Source: Streptomyces rapamycinicus NRRL 5491 (GTDB taxonomy: Bacteria; Actinomycetota; Actinomycetes; Streptomycetales; Streptomycetaceae). From it: DNA of 64,000 bases. Both the position numbers and the translations under genes were made by a program. Positions 1 to 8,622 of this stretch are shown here, piece after piece. Each line of letters opens with the position of its first letter. Within the stretch, counting starts at the first letter, position 1. The notes under the pieces were generated by a model. That model did not search any database. It saw only the letters and a program-made list of their open reading frames with translations, and had not been told where the DNA came from. The stretch lies in contig NZ_CP085193.1 in NCBI RefSeq assembly GCF_024298965.1, positions 10,850,001-10,914,000 of the forward strand, written 5' to 3'.

Positions 1-1049
1 TCGGCGACGACGTGCGCGCGCTCGCCGCCTGGCAGGGCGGCGGCGGACTGCGCACCCCCGGCGGCCGCTGGCTCTCCCGGATGGACAGCGCCACGACGGC
101 CGAGCGGTTCGGCGGCCCGCTGGTCCTCCTCCACCGGGCCACCCTCGTCGACCTCCTCGTCTCCCGGCTGCCCCGGGGCGTCGTCCGCACCGGGGCCGCC
201 GCCCGGCTGGCCGACCCCGGCGCCCCCGGCCGCCCGGCCCGGGTCACCACCGAGGACGGCGACCACGAAGCGGACCTCGTCATCGGCGCCGACGGCATCG
301 ACTCGGCCGTCCGCCGCACGCTCTTCCCGGACCACCCCGGGCCCCGCTACGCCGGATTCACCACCTGGCGCGTCGTCATCCCCGCCCCCGACCGGCCGTT
401 CGAGCCGCACGAGACCTGGGGGAGGGGCCGGATCTGGGGCACCCAGCCACTCAAGGACGGCCGGGTCTACGCCTATGCGGCGGCCGTCGCCCCGCCCGGC
501 GGCCGGGCCCCGGACGACGAGCGGTCCGGACTGCTGCGGCTCTACGGCGACTGGCACAGCCCCATCCCCGACGTCCTCGCCGCCGTCGCGCCCCAGGACG
601 TGCTGCGCCATGACATCCGGTACATGGCCGAGCCGCTGCCCGCCTACCACCGGGGCCGGGCCGCCCTCCTCGGCGACGCCGCCCACGCGATGGCCCCCAC
701 CATGGGGCAGGGCGGCAACCAGGCCATCGAGGACGCCGTCGTCCTCGCCCACCATCTGGCCCCCGAGATCACCGACCCCTCCGCCGCCCTGGCCGCCTAC
801 ACCCGCGACCGGCTGCCCCGCACGATGGACGTGGTGCGCCGCTCGGCGCGCACCGCCCGCATGATCACCCTCACCAGTGCCCCCGCCGTCGCCCTGCGCG
901 ACGCCGCGATCGCCGCCGTGGGCCGGCTCGCCCCCGGTCTCGCCCTCCGCTCCTTCGACGGCATCGCCGACTGGCGCCCGCCCGCCCCCACGTATCCTGC
1001 GGGGGCACAGCGGAAGGCGAGATCGGAAGAGACCGGGGAGAACATATGA
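1..1049 (+). CDS. FAD-dependent monooxygenase (PHBH fold), 5' end outside window
   Basis: This is the C-terminal part (about 349 residues) of a flavin hydroxylase of the p-hydroxybenzoate hydroxylase fold. The frame is already open at base 3, so the N-terminal GxGxxG FAD motif must lie to the left. Two family signatures are visible: the DG motif (IGADGIDSAVRRTLFP), which contacts FAD and NADPH, and the GDAAHAMAPTMGQG motif, which binds the FAD ribityl-pyrophosphate, followed by NQAIEDAVVLA. Such enzymes hydroxylate aromatic or polyketide substrates with NAD(P)H and O2; the substrate cannot be read from the sequence. The stop overlaps the next start as ATGA (1046-1049), so the two genes are probably co-transcribed. 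The family assignment is firm and the substrate is unknown. Confidence 0.9.
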   Translation, partial: GDDVRALAAWQGGGGLRTPGGRWLSRMDSATTAERFGGPLVLLHRATLVDLLVSRLPRGVVRTGAAARLADPGAPGRPARVTTEDGDHEADLVIGADGIDSAVRRTLFPDHPGPRYAGFTTWRVVIPAPDRPFEPHETWGRGRIWGTQPLKDGRVYAYAAAVAPPGGRAPDDERSGLLRLYGDWHSPIPDVLAAVAPQDVLRHDIRYMAEPLPAYHRGRAALLGDAAHAMAPTMGQGGNQAIEDAVVLAHHLAPEITDPSAALAAYTRDRLPRTMDVVRRSARTARMITLTSAPAVALRDAAIAAVGRLAPGLALRSFDGIADWRPPAPTYPAGAQRKARSEETGENI

Positions 1050-1999
1050 GGGTCGGCTGCGTCGGGCTCGGCGACATCGCGCAGAAGGCGTATCTGCCCG
1101 TGCTGATGGCCCGCCCCGGTCTGGAGCCGCATCTCCACACCCGCACCCCGGCCACCCTCCAGCGGGTCGCCGACACCTATCGGGTCCCGGACGCCCAGCG
1201 CCACGCCGACCTGGACTCGCTGCTCGCGGCCGGGCTCGACGCGGCCTTCGTGCACGCCCCGACCGATACCCACGCCGATCTCGTCACCCGGCTGCTCGAG
1301 GCCGGGGTGCCCACGTACGTGGACAAGCCGCTCGCGTACCACCTTGCCGAAAGCGAGCGGCTCGTACGGCTCGCCGAGGAGCGCGGGGTGAGCCTGATGG
1401 TCGGCTTCAACCGGCGTTACGCACCCGGCTACGCCCAGTGCCTGGACCATCCGCGCGATCTGGTCCTGCTCCAGAAGAACCGCGTCGGCCTCGCCGAGGA
1501 CCCGCGCACCCTGGTCCTGGACGACTTCATCCACGTGGTCGACACGCTGCGCTTCCTCGCGCCCGGCGAGGTGGACCACATCGATGTGCGCGCCAGGGTC
1601 CGCGGCGGGCTGATACACCATGTGCTGCTGCAGTTGTCCGGGGACGGGTTCACCGCGCTCGGCGTGATGAACCGGATGAGCGGCTCCACCGAGGAGGTCC
1701 TGGAGGTCTCAGGACAGGACACCAAGCGGCAGGTGCTCAACCTCGCCGAGGTGGTCGACCACAAGGGCCAGCCGAGCGTGCGCCGCCGGGGCGACTGGGT
1801 GCCGGTGGCGCGGCAGCGCGGGATCGAGCAGATCACCGACGCCTTCCTGGACGCGGTGCGCTCCGGGCGGCGGATCGGCGCCGAGGACGCGCTGCGCACC
1901 CATGAGCTGTGCGAACGGGTCGTCAGGGACGCCCTGGAGTCGGCTGGTCCGGCCGCCGGTCCGCCGGTCGCCCCGGCCGCCGGTCCGTCCGCCGTCTGA
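1046..1999 (+). CDS. Gfo/Idh/MocA-family oxidoreductase
   Basis: This 317-residue protein is a NAD(P)-dependent oxidoreductase of the glucose-fructose oxidoreductase/inositol dehydrogenase family. The N-terminal Rossmann motif is VGCVGLGDIA, and the usual EKP catalytic motif appears as YVDKPLA, with the conserved lysine retained. FNRRYAP and an alpha/beta C-terminal domain follow. The ATG start at 1046 overlaps the upstream monooxygenase stop, which supports translational coupling. The last 25 or so residues are Pro/Ala-rich and overlap, tail to tail, the 3' end of the convergent lnt gene (1923-1999). Substrates in this family are usually sugars or cyclitols, but none can be assigned here. 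Confidence 0.88.
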   Translation: MRVGCVGLGDIAQKAYLPVLMARPGLEPHLHTRTPATLQRVADTYRVPDAQRHADLDSLLAAGLDAAFVHAPTDTHADLVTRLLEAGVPTYVDKPLAYHLAESERLVRLAEERGVSLMVGFNRRYAPGYAQCLDHPRDLVLLQKNRVGLAEDPRTLVLDDFIHVVDTLRFLAPGEVDHIDVRARVRGGLIHHVLLQLSGDGFTALGVMNRMSGSTEEVLEVSGQDTKRQVLNLAEVVDHKGQPSVRRRGDWVPVARQRGIEQITDAFLDAVRSGRRIGAEDALRTHELCERVVRDALESAGPAAGPPVAPAAGPSAV

Positions 2000-3593
2000 G
2001 CGCCCGGCCCCCCTCGGCGGCGCAGTAGACGGCGAGGGCCGCCATCGCCCCGTACACCGGCCAGGGCCCGATCCGCACATACGGGCTGGTGCCCTGCCCC
2101 AGCGGCACCGTGTACACGGTGGCCGCGCTGGTGCCGGTGGACATCCGGGGGCCCACCGGCTCACCGCGCGGCCCGAACACCGCGCTCTCCCCGGTCAGCG
2201 TGGCGTGCACCATCGGCCGCCAGGTCTCGGCGGCCCGCAGCGCGGCCAGCGAGGCGTGCTGCTCGGGCGCCCAGCTCCCCTGGAAGGTCGAGGTCGAGGA
2301 CTGGACGACGAGCATCCGCGCCCCCTCCCGCGCCAGGGTCCGGCTCATGTCCGGGAACGCCGACTCGAAGCACACCAGCGGCCCGATCCGCAGGGAACCG
2401 GGGAGGTTCATCACCACCGGTTCGGTTCCCCGGTGGCGGTCCTCACCGGCCGCCTTGCCCACCGAAGTGGCCCAGCCCAGCAGCGGCCGGGCCGGGATGT
2501 ACTCCCCGAAGGGGACCAGCCGCATCTTGTCGTAGCGCTGCCCCGTCGGGCCGTTCGGGCCGATCAGCACCGAGCTCTTGTAGATGCCGGGCATATCGCC
2601 GCGCCGCGCGTCCACGTTGACCAGCAGATCCGCGCCGACCGTCCGGGACAGCGCGGCCAGCCGCCCGCGCAGCCCCGGATGGGTGGTCAGATCCTGGGCG
2701 ACGCTGCTCTCGCCCCACACCACCAGGTCGACATCGCGGCCGGCCAGCTGCCGGGTCAGCTCCGCGCTGCGCTCGAAGCGCGGCCCCGGCCCCTGGACGA
2801 CCCCCGGCTGCACCACCGCGACCCGCGCCGTCCCGGGCTCCTTGGCCTGCGGTACCCAGGCCCATGCCCCGGCCGCCGCGGCGCCGCACGCGGCGAGCCC
2901 GGCCAGCGCGACCGTACGGGCCCGGGCCACCGCGATCAGCACGGTCACCGCCACGTTCACCAGGACCAGCAGAAAGCCGAGCAGCCAGACCCCGCCCACC
3001 GAGGCCAGCCGCAGCGCGGGCGCCACCTGCCACTGGCTCGCGCCCAGCAGCCCCCAGGGCCCGCCGAGATACTCCCAGGACCGGGCCAGCTCGGCCATCA
3101 GCCAGACGGACGGCAGCAGCACCAGCGCCGCCGCCACCCGCCCGGACTCCGGTCGGCCGTGCAGCAGCCGGTGCGTCAGCCACCCCCAGGGCACCCACAA
3201 CAGCCCCAGCAGCAGCGCCAGGAGCACGATGAACACATGCAGGCTCGGCATCAGCCAGTGGTGTACCGCGAGCAGGAACCCCGCGCCGCCCAGCCAGCCG
3301 TCCCGCATCGCCCGGCGCCCGGTGGGCGCCGAGCGCATCAGCAGCAGCCAGGGCACCAGGGCCACATACGCCCACCACCACAGCGAGGGCGCGGGGAAGG
3401 CCAGTGCGGGCAGCGCGCCCGCCAGCAGTGCCATCGCGCCCCGCCACCACGGGGAGGCCGGCAGCCGCCCCCACCGACCCTCGCCGCCGACCGGCCTCCG
3501 CACCTCGGATGCCCCCCTCCTGTTGGCACAGGGCCAGTGTGCGGGAGTCAGCCGATCATGAACAGGGCGGGGGTGTGCCGGAGCGTGCTTCAT
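1923..3593 (-). CDS. lnt: apolipoprotein N-acyltransferase
   Basis: This 556-residue membrane enzyme transfers an acyl chain to the N-terminal cysteine of lipoproteins on the outer face of the cytoplasmic membrane. The first ~220 residues hold several hydrophobic segments, followed by a nitrilase-like domain. The Glu-Lys-Cys triad is visible: E295 in VVWGES, K356 in YDKMRLVPFGEY and C408 in PLVCFES, with spacings (61 and 52) close to those of the E. coli enzyme. The chosen ATG at 3593 overlaps the upstream phosphatase stop as ATGA, but starts further inside (before the first membrane segment) are possible because the first ~35 residues are low in conservation. The C-terminal tail is Arg/Pro-rich and overlaps the end of the convergent Gfo/Idh gene. 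Confidence 0.9.
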   Translation of the reverse strand: MKHAPAHPRPVHDRLTPAHWPCANRRGASEVRRPVGGEGRWGRLPASPWWRGAMALLAGALPALAFPAPSLWWWAYVALVPWLLLMRSAPTGRRAMRDGWLGGAGFLLAVHHWLMPSLHVFIVLLALLLGLLWVPWGWLTHRLLHGRPESGRVAAALVLLPSVWLMAELARSWEYLGGPWGLLGASQWQVAPALRLASVGGVWLLGFLLVLVNVAVTVLIAVARARTVALAGLAACGAAAAGAWAWVPQAKEPGTARVAVVQPGVVQGPGPRFERSAELTRQLAGRDVDLVVWGESSVAQDLTTHPGLRGRLAALSRTVGADLLVNVDARRGDMPGIYKSSVLIGPNGPTGQRYDKMRLVPFGEYIPARPLLGWATSVGKAAGEDRHRGTEPVVMNLPGSLRIGPLVCFESAFPDMSRTLAREGARMLVVQSSTSTFQGSWAPEQHASLAALRAAETWRPMVHATLTGESAVFGPRGEPVGPRMSTGTSAATVYTVPLGQGTSPYVRIGPWPVYGAMAALAVYCAAEGGRALRRRTDRRPGRPADRRPDQPTPGRP

Positions 3594-6061
3594 GCCGATT
3601 CCGGGAGGTCGTGTTCCGGGAGGTCTCGTTCCGGGAGGTCTTGTTCGGCCCAGATGAGCTTGCCGCCCTCGGTGTAGCGGGTGCCCCAGCGGCGGGTCAG
3701 CTGGGCGACGAGGAACAGCCCCCGGCCGCCCTCGTCGGTGGTGCGGGCGTGGCGTAGCCGCGGCGAGGTGTTGCTGGTGTCGGTGACCTCGCAGATCAGT
3801 ACGTCGTGCCGGATCAGCCGCAGCCGGATGGGGCCGGTGCCGTGGCGGATGGCGTTGGTGACCAGCTCGCTGACGATCAGCTCCGTGGTCGTCATCAGCT
3901 CGTCAAGACCCCACTCGGCGAGCTGGCGCATCGCCAGCGAGCGGGCGCTGGCCACGACGGCCGGATCGGAGGGCAGGTCCCAGGAGACGACGTGGCCGGT
4001 GCCCAGACCGTGGGTACGGGCCAGCAGCAGGGCCACATCGTCCGTCTGCGGGGAGGTCAGCAGGGTGTCGACGACCGTGCGGCAGAGCTCCTCCAGCGGC
4101 AGCACGGCCTGGCCGAGGGCGTTGCTCAGCCGGCTGAGACCGACGTCGATGTCCTGGTCGCAGGTCTCGATGAGCCCGTCGGTGTAGAGGGCGATCAGGC
4201 TTCCGGCGGGCAGCTCCAGCTCCGCCGACTCGAACGGCAGCGACCCCAGGCCCAGCGGGGGACCGGCGGGCAGCGTGGGGAAGGTGACCTCGCCCGAGGG
4301 GTCCACGATCGCCGGGGTCGGGTGGCCCGCCCGCGCCATCGTGCACCGCCGGGTGACCGGGTCGTAGATCGCGTACAGACAGGTGGCACCCATCACCGCG
4401 GCCGCCACGCCCTCCTGCCCGGCCTCCTCCTCGGTGAGCCGGATGACCAGGTCGTCGAGGTGGGCCAGCAGTTCCTCGGGCGGCAGGTCCATATCGGCGA
4501 GCGTGTGCACGGCCGTCCGCAGCCGCCCCATGGTGGCCGCGGCGTTGATGCCGTGCCCGACCACGTCGCCGACCACCAGCGCCACCCGGGCGCCGGACAG
4601 CGGGATCACATCGAACCAGTCGCCGCCGACCCCGCTGCGCGCGTCCGTGGGCAGATAGCGCGAGGCCACCTCGACGGCCTGGCCGCCGCTCAGGGCGTGC
4701 GGCAGTAGACTCCGCTGGAGGGCCAGCGCGGTGGCGCGCTCACGGCTGTAGCGGCTGGCGTTGTCGATGTTCAGCGCGGCCCGCGCGACCAGTTCCTCGG
4801 CGAGCAGCAGATCGTCCTCCTCGAACGGGTCCGGATGCCGGGAGCGGACGAACGAGGCCACGCCCAGGAGGGCCCCGCGGGCGCAGATCGGAACCACGAT
4901 CAAGGAGCGCATCCCGAATTCGTGCACCTTCCGCGTCCGGGCCGGGTCGTCGCCGCTCCACGCCTGCAAGGAGGCGTCCAGCTCCGAATCCAGCACGGAC
5001 TCTCCTTCGAGGAAACAACAGGCGAAGGGCGACGCCGGGGAGATGGTGATCGGATCGCCGCGCGCCGCGATGGACTCGGGACAGCCCTCGTGGATGGACG
5101 CCTGGCCGGCGCGCCGGAAGGCCGGGATGGTCCGGGTCGGCCGCGCCGAGGGCTCCTCGCCGCGCAGGACGGACTCCAGCAGATCCACGGTAACGAAGTC
5201 GGCGAGCCTGGGCACCGCGAAGTCGGCCACCTCCTGCGCGGTGCGCATGACGTCCAGCGTGCTGCCGATCTGCTCGCTGGCCTCGTTGAGCAGTGCCAGC
5301 CGCTCCCGGGCCCGCCAGCGGTCGGTCACGTCGATGCCCATGTAGCACACGGCCACCGGACGTCCCTCGGCGTTGTCCAGGCGGAAGAAGGAGGTCGAGT
5401 ACGCGTGCTCGCGGTGGGGCGCGGCCATCGTCCAGCCCCGGTACTCGTAGTCGATCACTGGCTTGCCGGTCTTCAGCACCTGCCGCATCTGCGCCTCGAG
5501 CGCCTCGGTGTCCAGCCCCGGCAGGCACTCCGCCATCCGGCGCCCCATCCGCTGCTCACGGGGCAGCCCGCCGTAGCGCTCCAGCGTGTCGTTGAGCCAC
5601 ACATACCGCAGATCCGGGCTGAGCACGGCGATCCCGACCGGCGACCGGGTGAGGAACGCCTGGAGCAGCGAGCCGCTGAGCGCCCAGGTCGGGATGGAGC
5701 CCACATCGATCCCGGAGACCAGCCAGGAGACCTCGCCGTCCGGGTCGCGCATGGCGGAGATCCGCAGCCCCACCGCGATCCGGCGGCCGTCCCGGTGCCG
5801 GAGCCGGCCCAGACCGCCCCAGCCGTCGTGCTCCTGGCACCACGAGCCGATCGCCTCGGCTTTCGCCGCGTCCTCCGGCGCCGCCAGCAGCATCCTGGCC
5901 GACTGCTTCATCGCATCCGCCGCCGGATAGCCGAGAAGTCTTTCCGCCGCCGGGGTCCAGCCGATGATGGTCCCTGTGGCGTCGATCAGCGCCGAGGCCG
6001 CATCCGCCATGTCGAACGGGACATGCGTCTCGGTCGGCGCGATTCCCTGGGGGATGGCCAT
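3590..6061 (-). CDS. PAS-PAS-GAF-SpoIIE phosphatase with C-terminal HATPase kinase domain
   Basis: This 823-residue regulator combines two PAS domains (about residues 15-125 and 135-255), a GAF domain (about 270-440), a PP2C/SpoIIE serine phosphatase domain (about 465-680; GGDWFDV and VGDVVGHG carry the metal-binding aspartates) and an RsbW-like ATPase domain (about 695-810; ELVTNAIRHG and GGRGLFLV are the N and G boxes). Such proteins normally act in partner-switching control of sigma factors, dephosphorylating and rephosphorylating anti-anti-sigma proteins. A paralogue with the same GAF-SpoIIE-HATPase order lies at 15967-18453. The gene starts 37 bp after the sugar-permease stop and overlaps lnt by ATGA. 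Its last residues form a DLPE repeat encoded by a 15-bp tandem repeat that the paralogue lacks. Confidence 0.9.
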   Translation of the reverse strand: MAIPQGIAPTETHVPFDMADAASALIDATGTIIGWTPAAERLLGYPAADAMKQSARMLLAAPEDAAKAEAIGSWCQEHDGWGGLGRLRHRDGRRIAVGLRISAMRDPDGEVSWLVSGIDVGSIPTWALSGSLLQAFLTRSPVGIAVLSPDLRYVWLNDTLERYGGLPREQRMGRRMAECLPGLDTEALEAQMRQVLKTGKPVIDYEYRGWTMAAPHREHAYSTSFFRLDNAEGRPVAVCYMGIDVTDRWRARERLALLNEASEQIGSTLDVMRTAQEVADFAVPRLADFVTVDLLESVLRGEEPSARPTRTIPAFRRAGQASIHEGCPESIAARGDPITISPASPFACCFLEGESVLDSELDASLQAWSGDDPARTRKVHEFGMRSLIVVPICARGALLGVASFVRSRHPDPFEEDDLLLAEELVARAALNIDNASRYSRERATALALQRSLLPHALSGGQAVEVASRYLPTDARSGVGGDWFDVIPLSGARVALVVGDVVGHGINAAATMGRLRTAVHTLADMDLPPEELLAHLDDLVIRLTEEEAGQEGVAAAVMGATCLYAIYDPVTRRCTMARAGHPTPAIVDPSGEVTFPTLPAGPPLGLGSLPFESAELELPAGSLIALYTDGLIETCDQDIDVGLSRLSNALGQAVLPLEELCRTVVDTLLTSPQTDDVALLLARTHGLGTGHVVSWDLPSDPAVVASARSLAMRQLAEWGLDELMTTTELIVSELVTNAIRHGTGPIRLRLIRHDVLICEVTDTSNTSPRLRHARTTDEGGRGLFLVAQLTRRWGTRYTEGGKLIWAEQDLPERDLPEHDLPESA
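3599..3643. repeat. three tandem 15-bp repeats at the end of the phosphatase gene
   Basis: Three consecutive units of TTCCGGGAGGTCNNG lie at 3599-3613, 3614-3628 and 3629-3643 and differ only near their last bases. On the minus strand they encode the repeated D-L-P-E segment at the phosphatase C-terminus. The 15-bp period keeps the frame, so copy-number change would only shorten or lengthen the tail. Confidence 0.85.
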
Positions 6062-6098
6062 CGCACCCGTCCCATCTGCGGATACATTTCCCTTAATA

Positions 6099-7106
6099 CT
6101 ATGACTCCTGCGCCTCCCCGGTGGTGAGCCGTGCGACCACGAGCGCGACGAGGATGATCCCGCCGTAGATCGCCTGGATCCAGAACGACGACACCTGGGC
6201 GAGGGCCAGCAGGTTCTCCAGCATCCCCAGCAGCAGGGTGCCCAGCAGCGCCCCCAGCAGGGAACCCCGGCCGCCCCGGAGACTGATCCCGCCGATCACC
6301 GCGGCCGCGAAGACGGTGAAGATCAGACCGCTGCCCTGATTGGCGCCCAGCGCCCCGACCCGCCCGGCCAGCACCAGCCCGGCCACCCCCGACAGCGCCC
6401 CGCCGATCACCAGGACCGCCCACCCCACCCGGCCGGTGCGGATGCCCGCCGCCCGGGCGGCGGGGGCGCTGCCGCCGATCGCGTACACCGCGCGGCCGTG
6501 CCGGTGGTAGCGCAGCATGAACCCGGCGAGCGCGAAGCACAGCGCCGTCAGCCACACCGAGATCGGCACCCCCAGCCAGTCCCGGGACCCCAGGGCGAAG
6601 AACGCGTCCGGCGCGCTGAACAGCGTCCTGCCCGAGACCAGGCCGATCAGCACGCCCCGCAGCACGATGTTCATCGCCAGGGTCACGATGAATCCGTTCA
6701 GCCCCAGCCCCACGATCAGCGCCCCGTTGACCGCGCCCACGCCCGCGCCCACCAGCGGGATCAGCAGCAGCCCCGCCCAGGTGGGCCACCGGGTGCCGAA
6801 GCCCGCGTCGGCGGCCGGGATGACGACCAGGAAGCCGAGCGCGGGGGCCAGGCCCGCGATGGACTCCAGGGAGAGGTCCATCCGGCCGCTGATCAGGATC
6901 ATCGCCTCGGCCAGCACCAGCAGCCCCAAGCCCGAGGACGCCCCCAGGATGTTGACCAGGTTGTCCCCGGTGAGGAAGCCGGGGTTGCCGAGCGCGCCGA
7001 TGACCAGCAGCAGGACCACCGCGGGCAGCAGCGCCAGATCGCGGATGCCGAGCGGGACGAGGCGGCGGACGCGGCCAGGCGCGTGGGGTGTGCGGAGGTC
7101 AGCCAT
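6099..7106 (-). CDS. CUT2 (ribose-type) sugar ABC transporter permease
   Basis: This 335-residue integral membrane protein has about eight to ten hydrophobic helices and the RbsC-family region LNGFIVTLAMNIVLRG followed by SGRTLFSAPDAFF. It would form the membrane channel of a binding-protein-dependent sugar importer with the ATPase and lipoprotein encoded just upstream. Its ATG at 7106 overlaps the ATPase gene by 8 bp, so the three genes (9638 down to 6099) form one transcription unit. Only one permease gene is present, as expected for a homodimeric CUT2 channel. The sugar is not identifiable from sequence. Confidence 0.9.
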   Translation of the reverse strand: MADLRTPHAPGRVRRLVPLGIRDLALLPAVVLLLVIGALGNPGFLTGDNLVNILGASSGLGLLVLAEAMILISGRMDLSLESIAGLAPALGFLVVIPAADAGFGTRWPTWAGLLLIPLVGAGVGAVNGALIVGLGLNGFIVTLAMNIVLRGVLIGLVSGRTLFSAPDAFFALGSRDWLGVPISVWLTALCFALAGFMLRYHRHGRAVYAIGGSAPAARAAGIRTGRVGWAVLVIGGALSGVAGLVLAGRVGALGANQGSGLIFTVFAAAVIGGISLRGGRGSLLGALLGTLLLGMLENLLALAQVSSFWIQAIYGGIILVALVVARLTTGEAQES

Positions 7107-8622
7107 GGCCGAGGGGGACCCCCTCGATCGCGGCGATCAGCTCCCGCTCCGCCCAGCCCGCCCGGTACGCGGCGGTCACGAAGCCGCCCGCCATCACCAG
7201 CACCCGGTCACAGGCCCGCAGATCCTCCGGCTGGTCGGAGACCAGCAGCACCGCCCGCCCCTCGGCCCGCGCCCGCAGCGCGACGTCCAGCAGAGCGCGC
7301 CGGGACCGCACGTCCACCCCGGCCGTGGGGTCGATCAGCACCAGCACCCGCGGATCCGTGGCCAGCGCTCGGGCCATGGCCACCTTCTGCTGATTGCCGC
7401 CGGACAGCGCGGTCACCGGCTGCGCCGGGCCCTCGGTGGTGATCTCCAGCTCGTCGATGGCGCGGCGGGCGACGGCGTCCCGGGCCGAGGGCCGGATCAG
7501 CCCGCCGGGCCCGAGCCGTCCGCTGACCGGCATGGTGATGTTCTCGGCCACCGACAGCTGGGGGACCAGCCCCTCGGTGTGGCGGTCGCGGGGCAGACAG
7601 CCCACCCCGGCGGCCAGCGCCGCCGGGACGCTGCCGGTCCGCAGCGGCCGGCCGAGGATCTCGATCCGCCCGCCGGTGGGCCGGTGCAGACCGGCCAGGG
7701 CGGCGCCGAGCTGATGGCTGCCGGAGCCGGCCAGTCCGGCGAGGCCCACCACCTCCCCGGCCGCGAGGGTGAGGCTGACGTCGTGGAAGTACGGACCGCT
7801 GAGCCGGTCGATCCGCACCGCCACCGGCCCCGCGGCGCCCGGCCTCGGCGGGGCGGCGGGGGCCGGGGCGCGGTACGGCTCGGCGGGCCCGCCGGTCATC
7901 GCCTCGATCAGCGCCCGGGTGGGGAGTTCGCCGACCGGGGCGGTGACGATCCGGCGGGCGTCCCGCAGGACGGTGACGGTCCGGCAGACCTCGTAGATCT
8001 CGCCCAGCCGGTGGGAGATGTAGAGGAAGGTGACCCCGGCGTCCTGGAGCCGCCGCATATGACCGAACAGCCGCGCGGCGGACCGGCCGTCGAGCTGGGC
8101 GGTGGGCTCGTCGAGGATGATGAAGCGGGTGCCGCGGGACAGCGCGCGGGCGATCTCCACCAGCTTGGCGTCCTCGACGCTCAAGACCCGCGCCACGGCG
8201 TTCTCGGGCACCGGCACGCCCCAGGTGTCCAGCAGGGCACGGGCCTCCCGGCGCAGCCGCCGCCAACTGACCGGCAGCCCCCGGGAGGTGACCGGACGGC
8301 GGCCGAGGAACAGGTTCTCCGCGACCGTCAGTTCGCCGATGACCATCGAGCGTTGGTGCACACAGGCCACCCGGCGGTCCCACGCCGCCCGGTCGGCGGG
8401 GGCCGGGGCGGGCTCGCCGTCGTACGCCACCGTCCCCGCGTCCGGCCGCTCGAGGCCGGTGAGGATCGCGACCAGCGTGGACTTGCCCGCGCCGTTGCGG
8501 CCGACGAGGCCGTGCGAGGCGCCCGTCCGTACGGCGATCCCCGCGTCCCGCAGGGCCACCGTGGGCCCGTACCGCTTGGTGATCCCGCGCGCCTCGGCCA
8601 GCGGGGGCGGCTCCCTGGTCAT
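7099..8622 (-). CDS. CUT2 sugar ABC transporter ATPase (tandem NBDs, RbsA-like)
   Basis: This 507-residue protein has two fused nucleotide-binding domains, as in RbsA/MglA. The first has Walker A GRNGAGKST, a Walker B region FIILDEPT and the degenerate LSVED signature usual for this family. The second has the typical loose Walker A (GLAGSGSHQ) and a good LSGGNQQK signature. Its Walker B reads LVLIDPTAGVD, so the DE pair expected before PT is ID, which would weaken ATP hydrolysis at that site. The start at 8622 (MTREPP) is chosen because ATGA overlaps the stop of the binding-protein gene; a start at 8637 is possible. The gene overlaps the permease by 8 bp. Confidence 0.92.
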   Translation of the reverse strand: MTREPPPLAEARGITKRYGPTVALRDAGIAVRTGASHGLVGRNGAGKSTLVAILTGLERPDAGTVAYDGEPAPAPADRAAWDRRVACVHQRSMVIGELTVAENLFLGRRPVTSRGLPVSWRRLRREARALLDTWGVPVPENAVARVLSVEDAKLVEIARALSRGTRFIILDEPTAQLDGRSAARLFGHMRRLQDAGVTFLYISHRLGEIYEVCRTVTVLRDARRIVTAPVGELPTRALIEAMTGGPAEPYRAPAPAAPPRPGAAGPVAVRIDRLSGPYFHDVSLTLAAGEVVGLAGLAGSGSHQLGAALAGLHRPTGGRIEILGRPLRTGSVPAALAAGVGCLPRDRHTEGLVPQLSVAENITMPVSGRLGPGGLIRPSARDAVARRAIDELEITTEGPAQPVTALSGGNQQKVAMARALATDPRVLVLIDPTAGVDVRSRRALLDVALRARAEGRAVLLVSDQPEDLRACDRVLVMAGGFVTAAYRAGWAERELIAAIEGVPLGHG

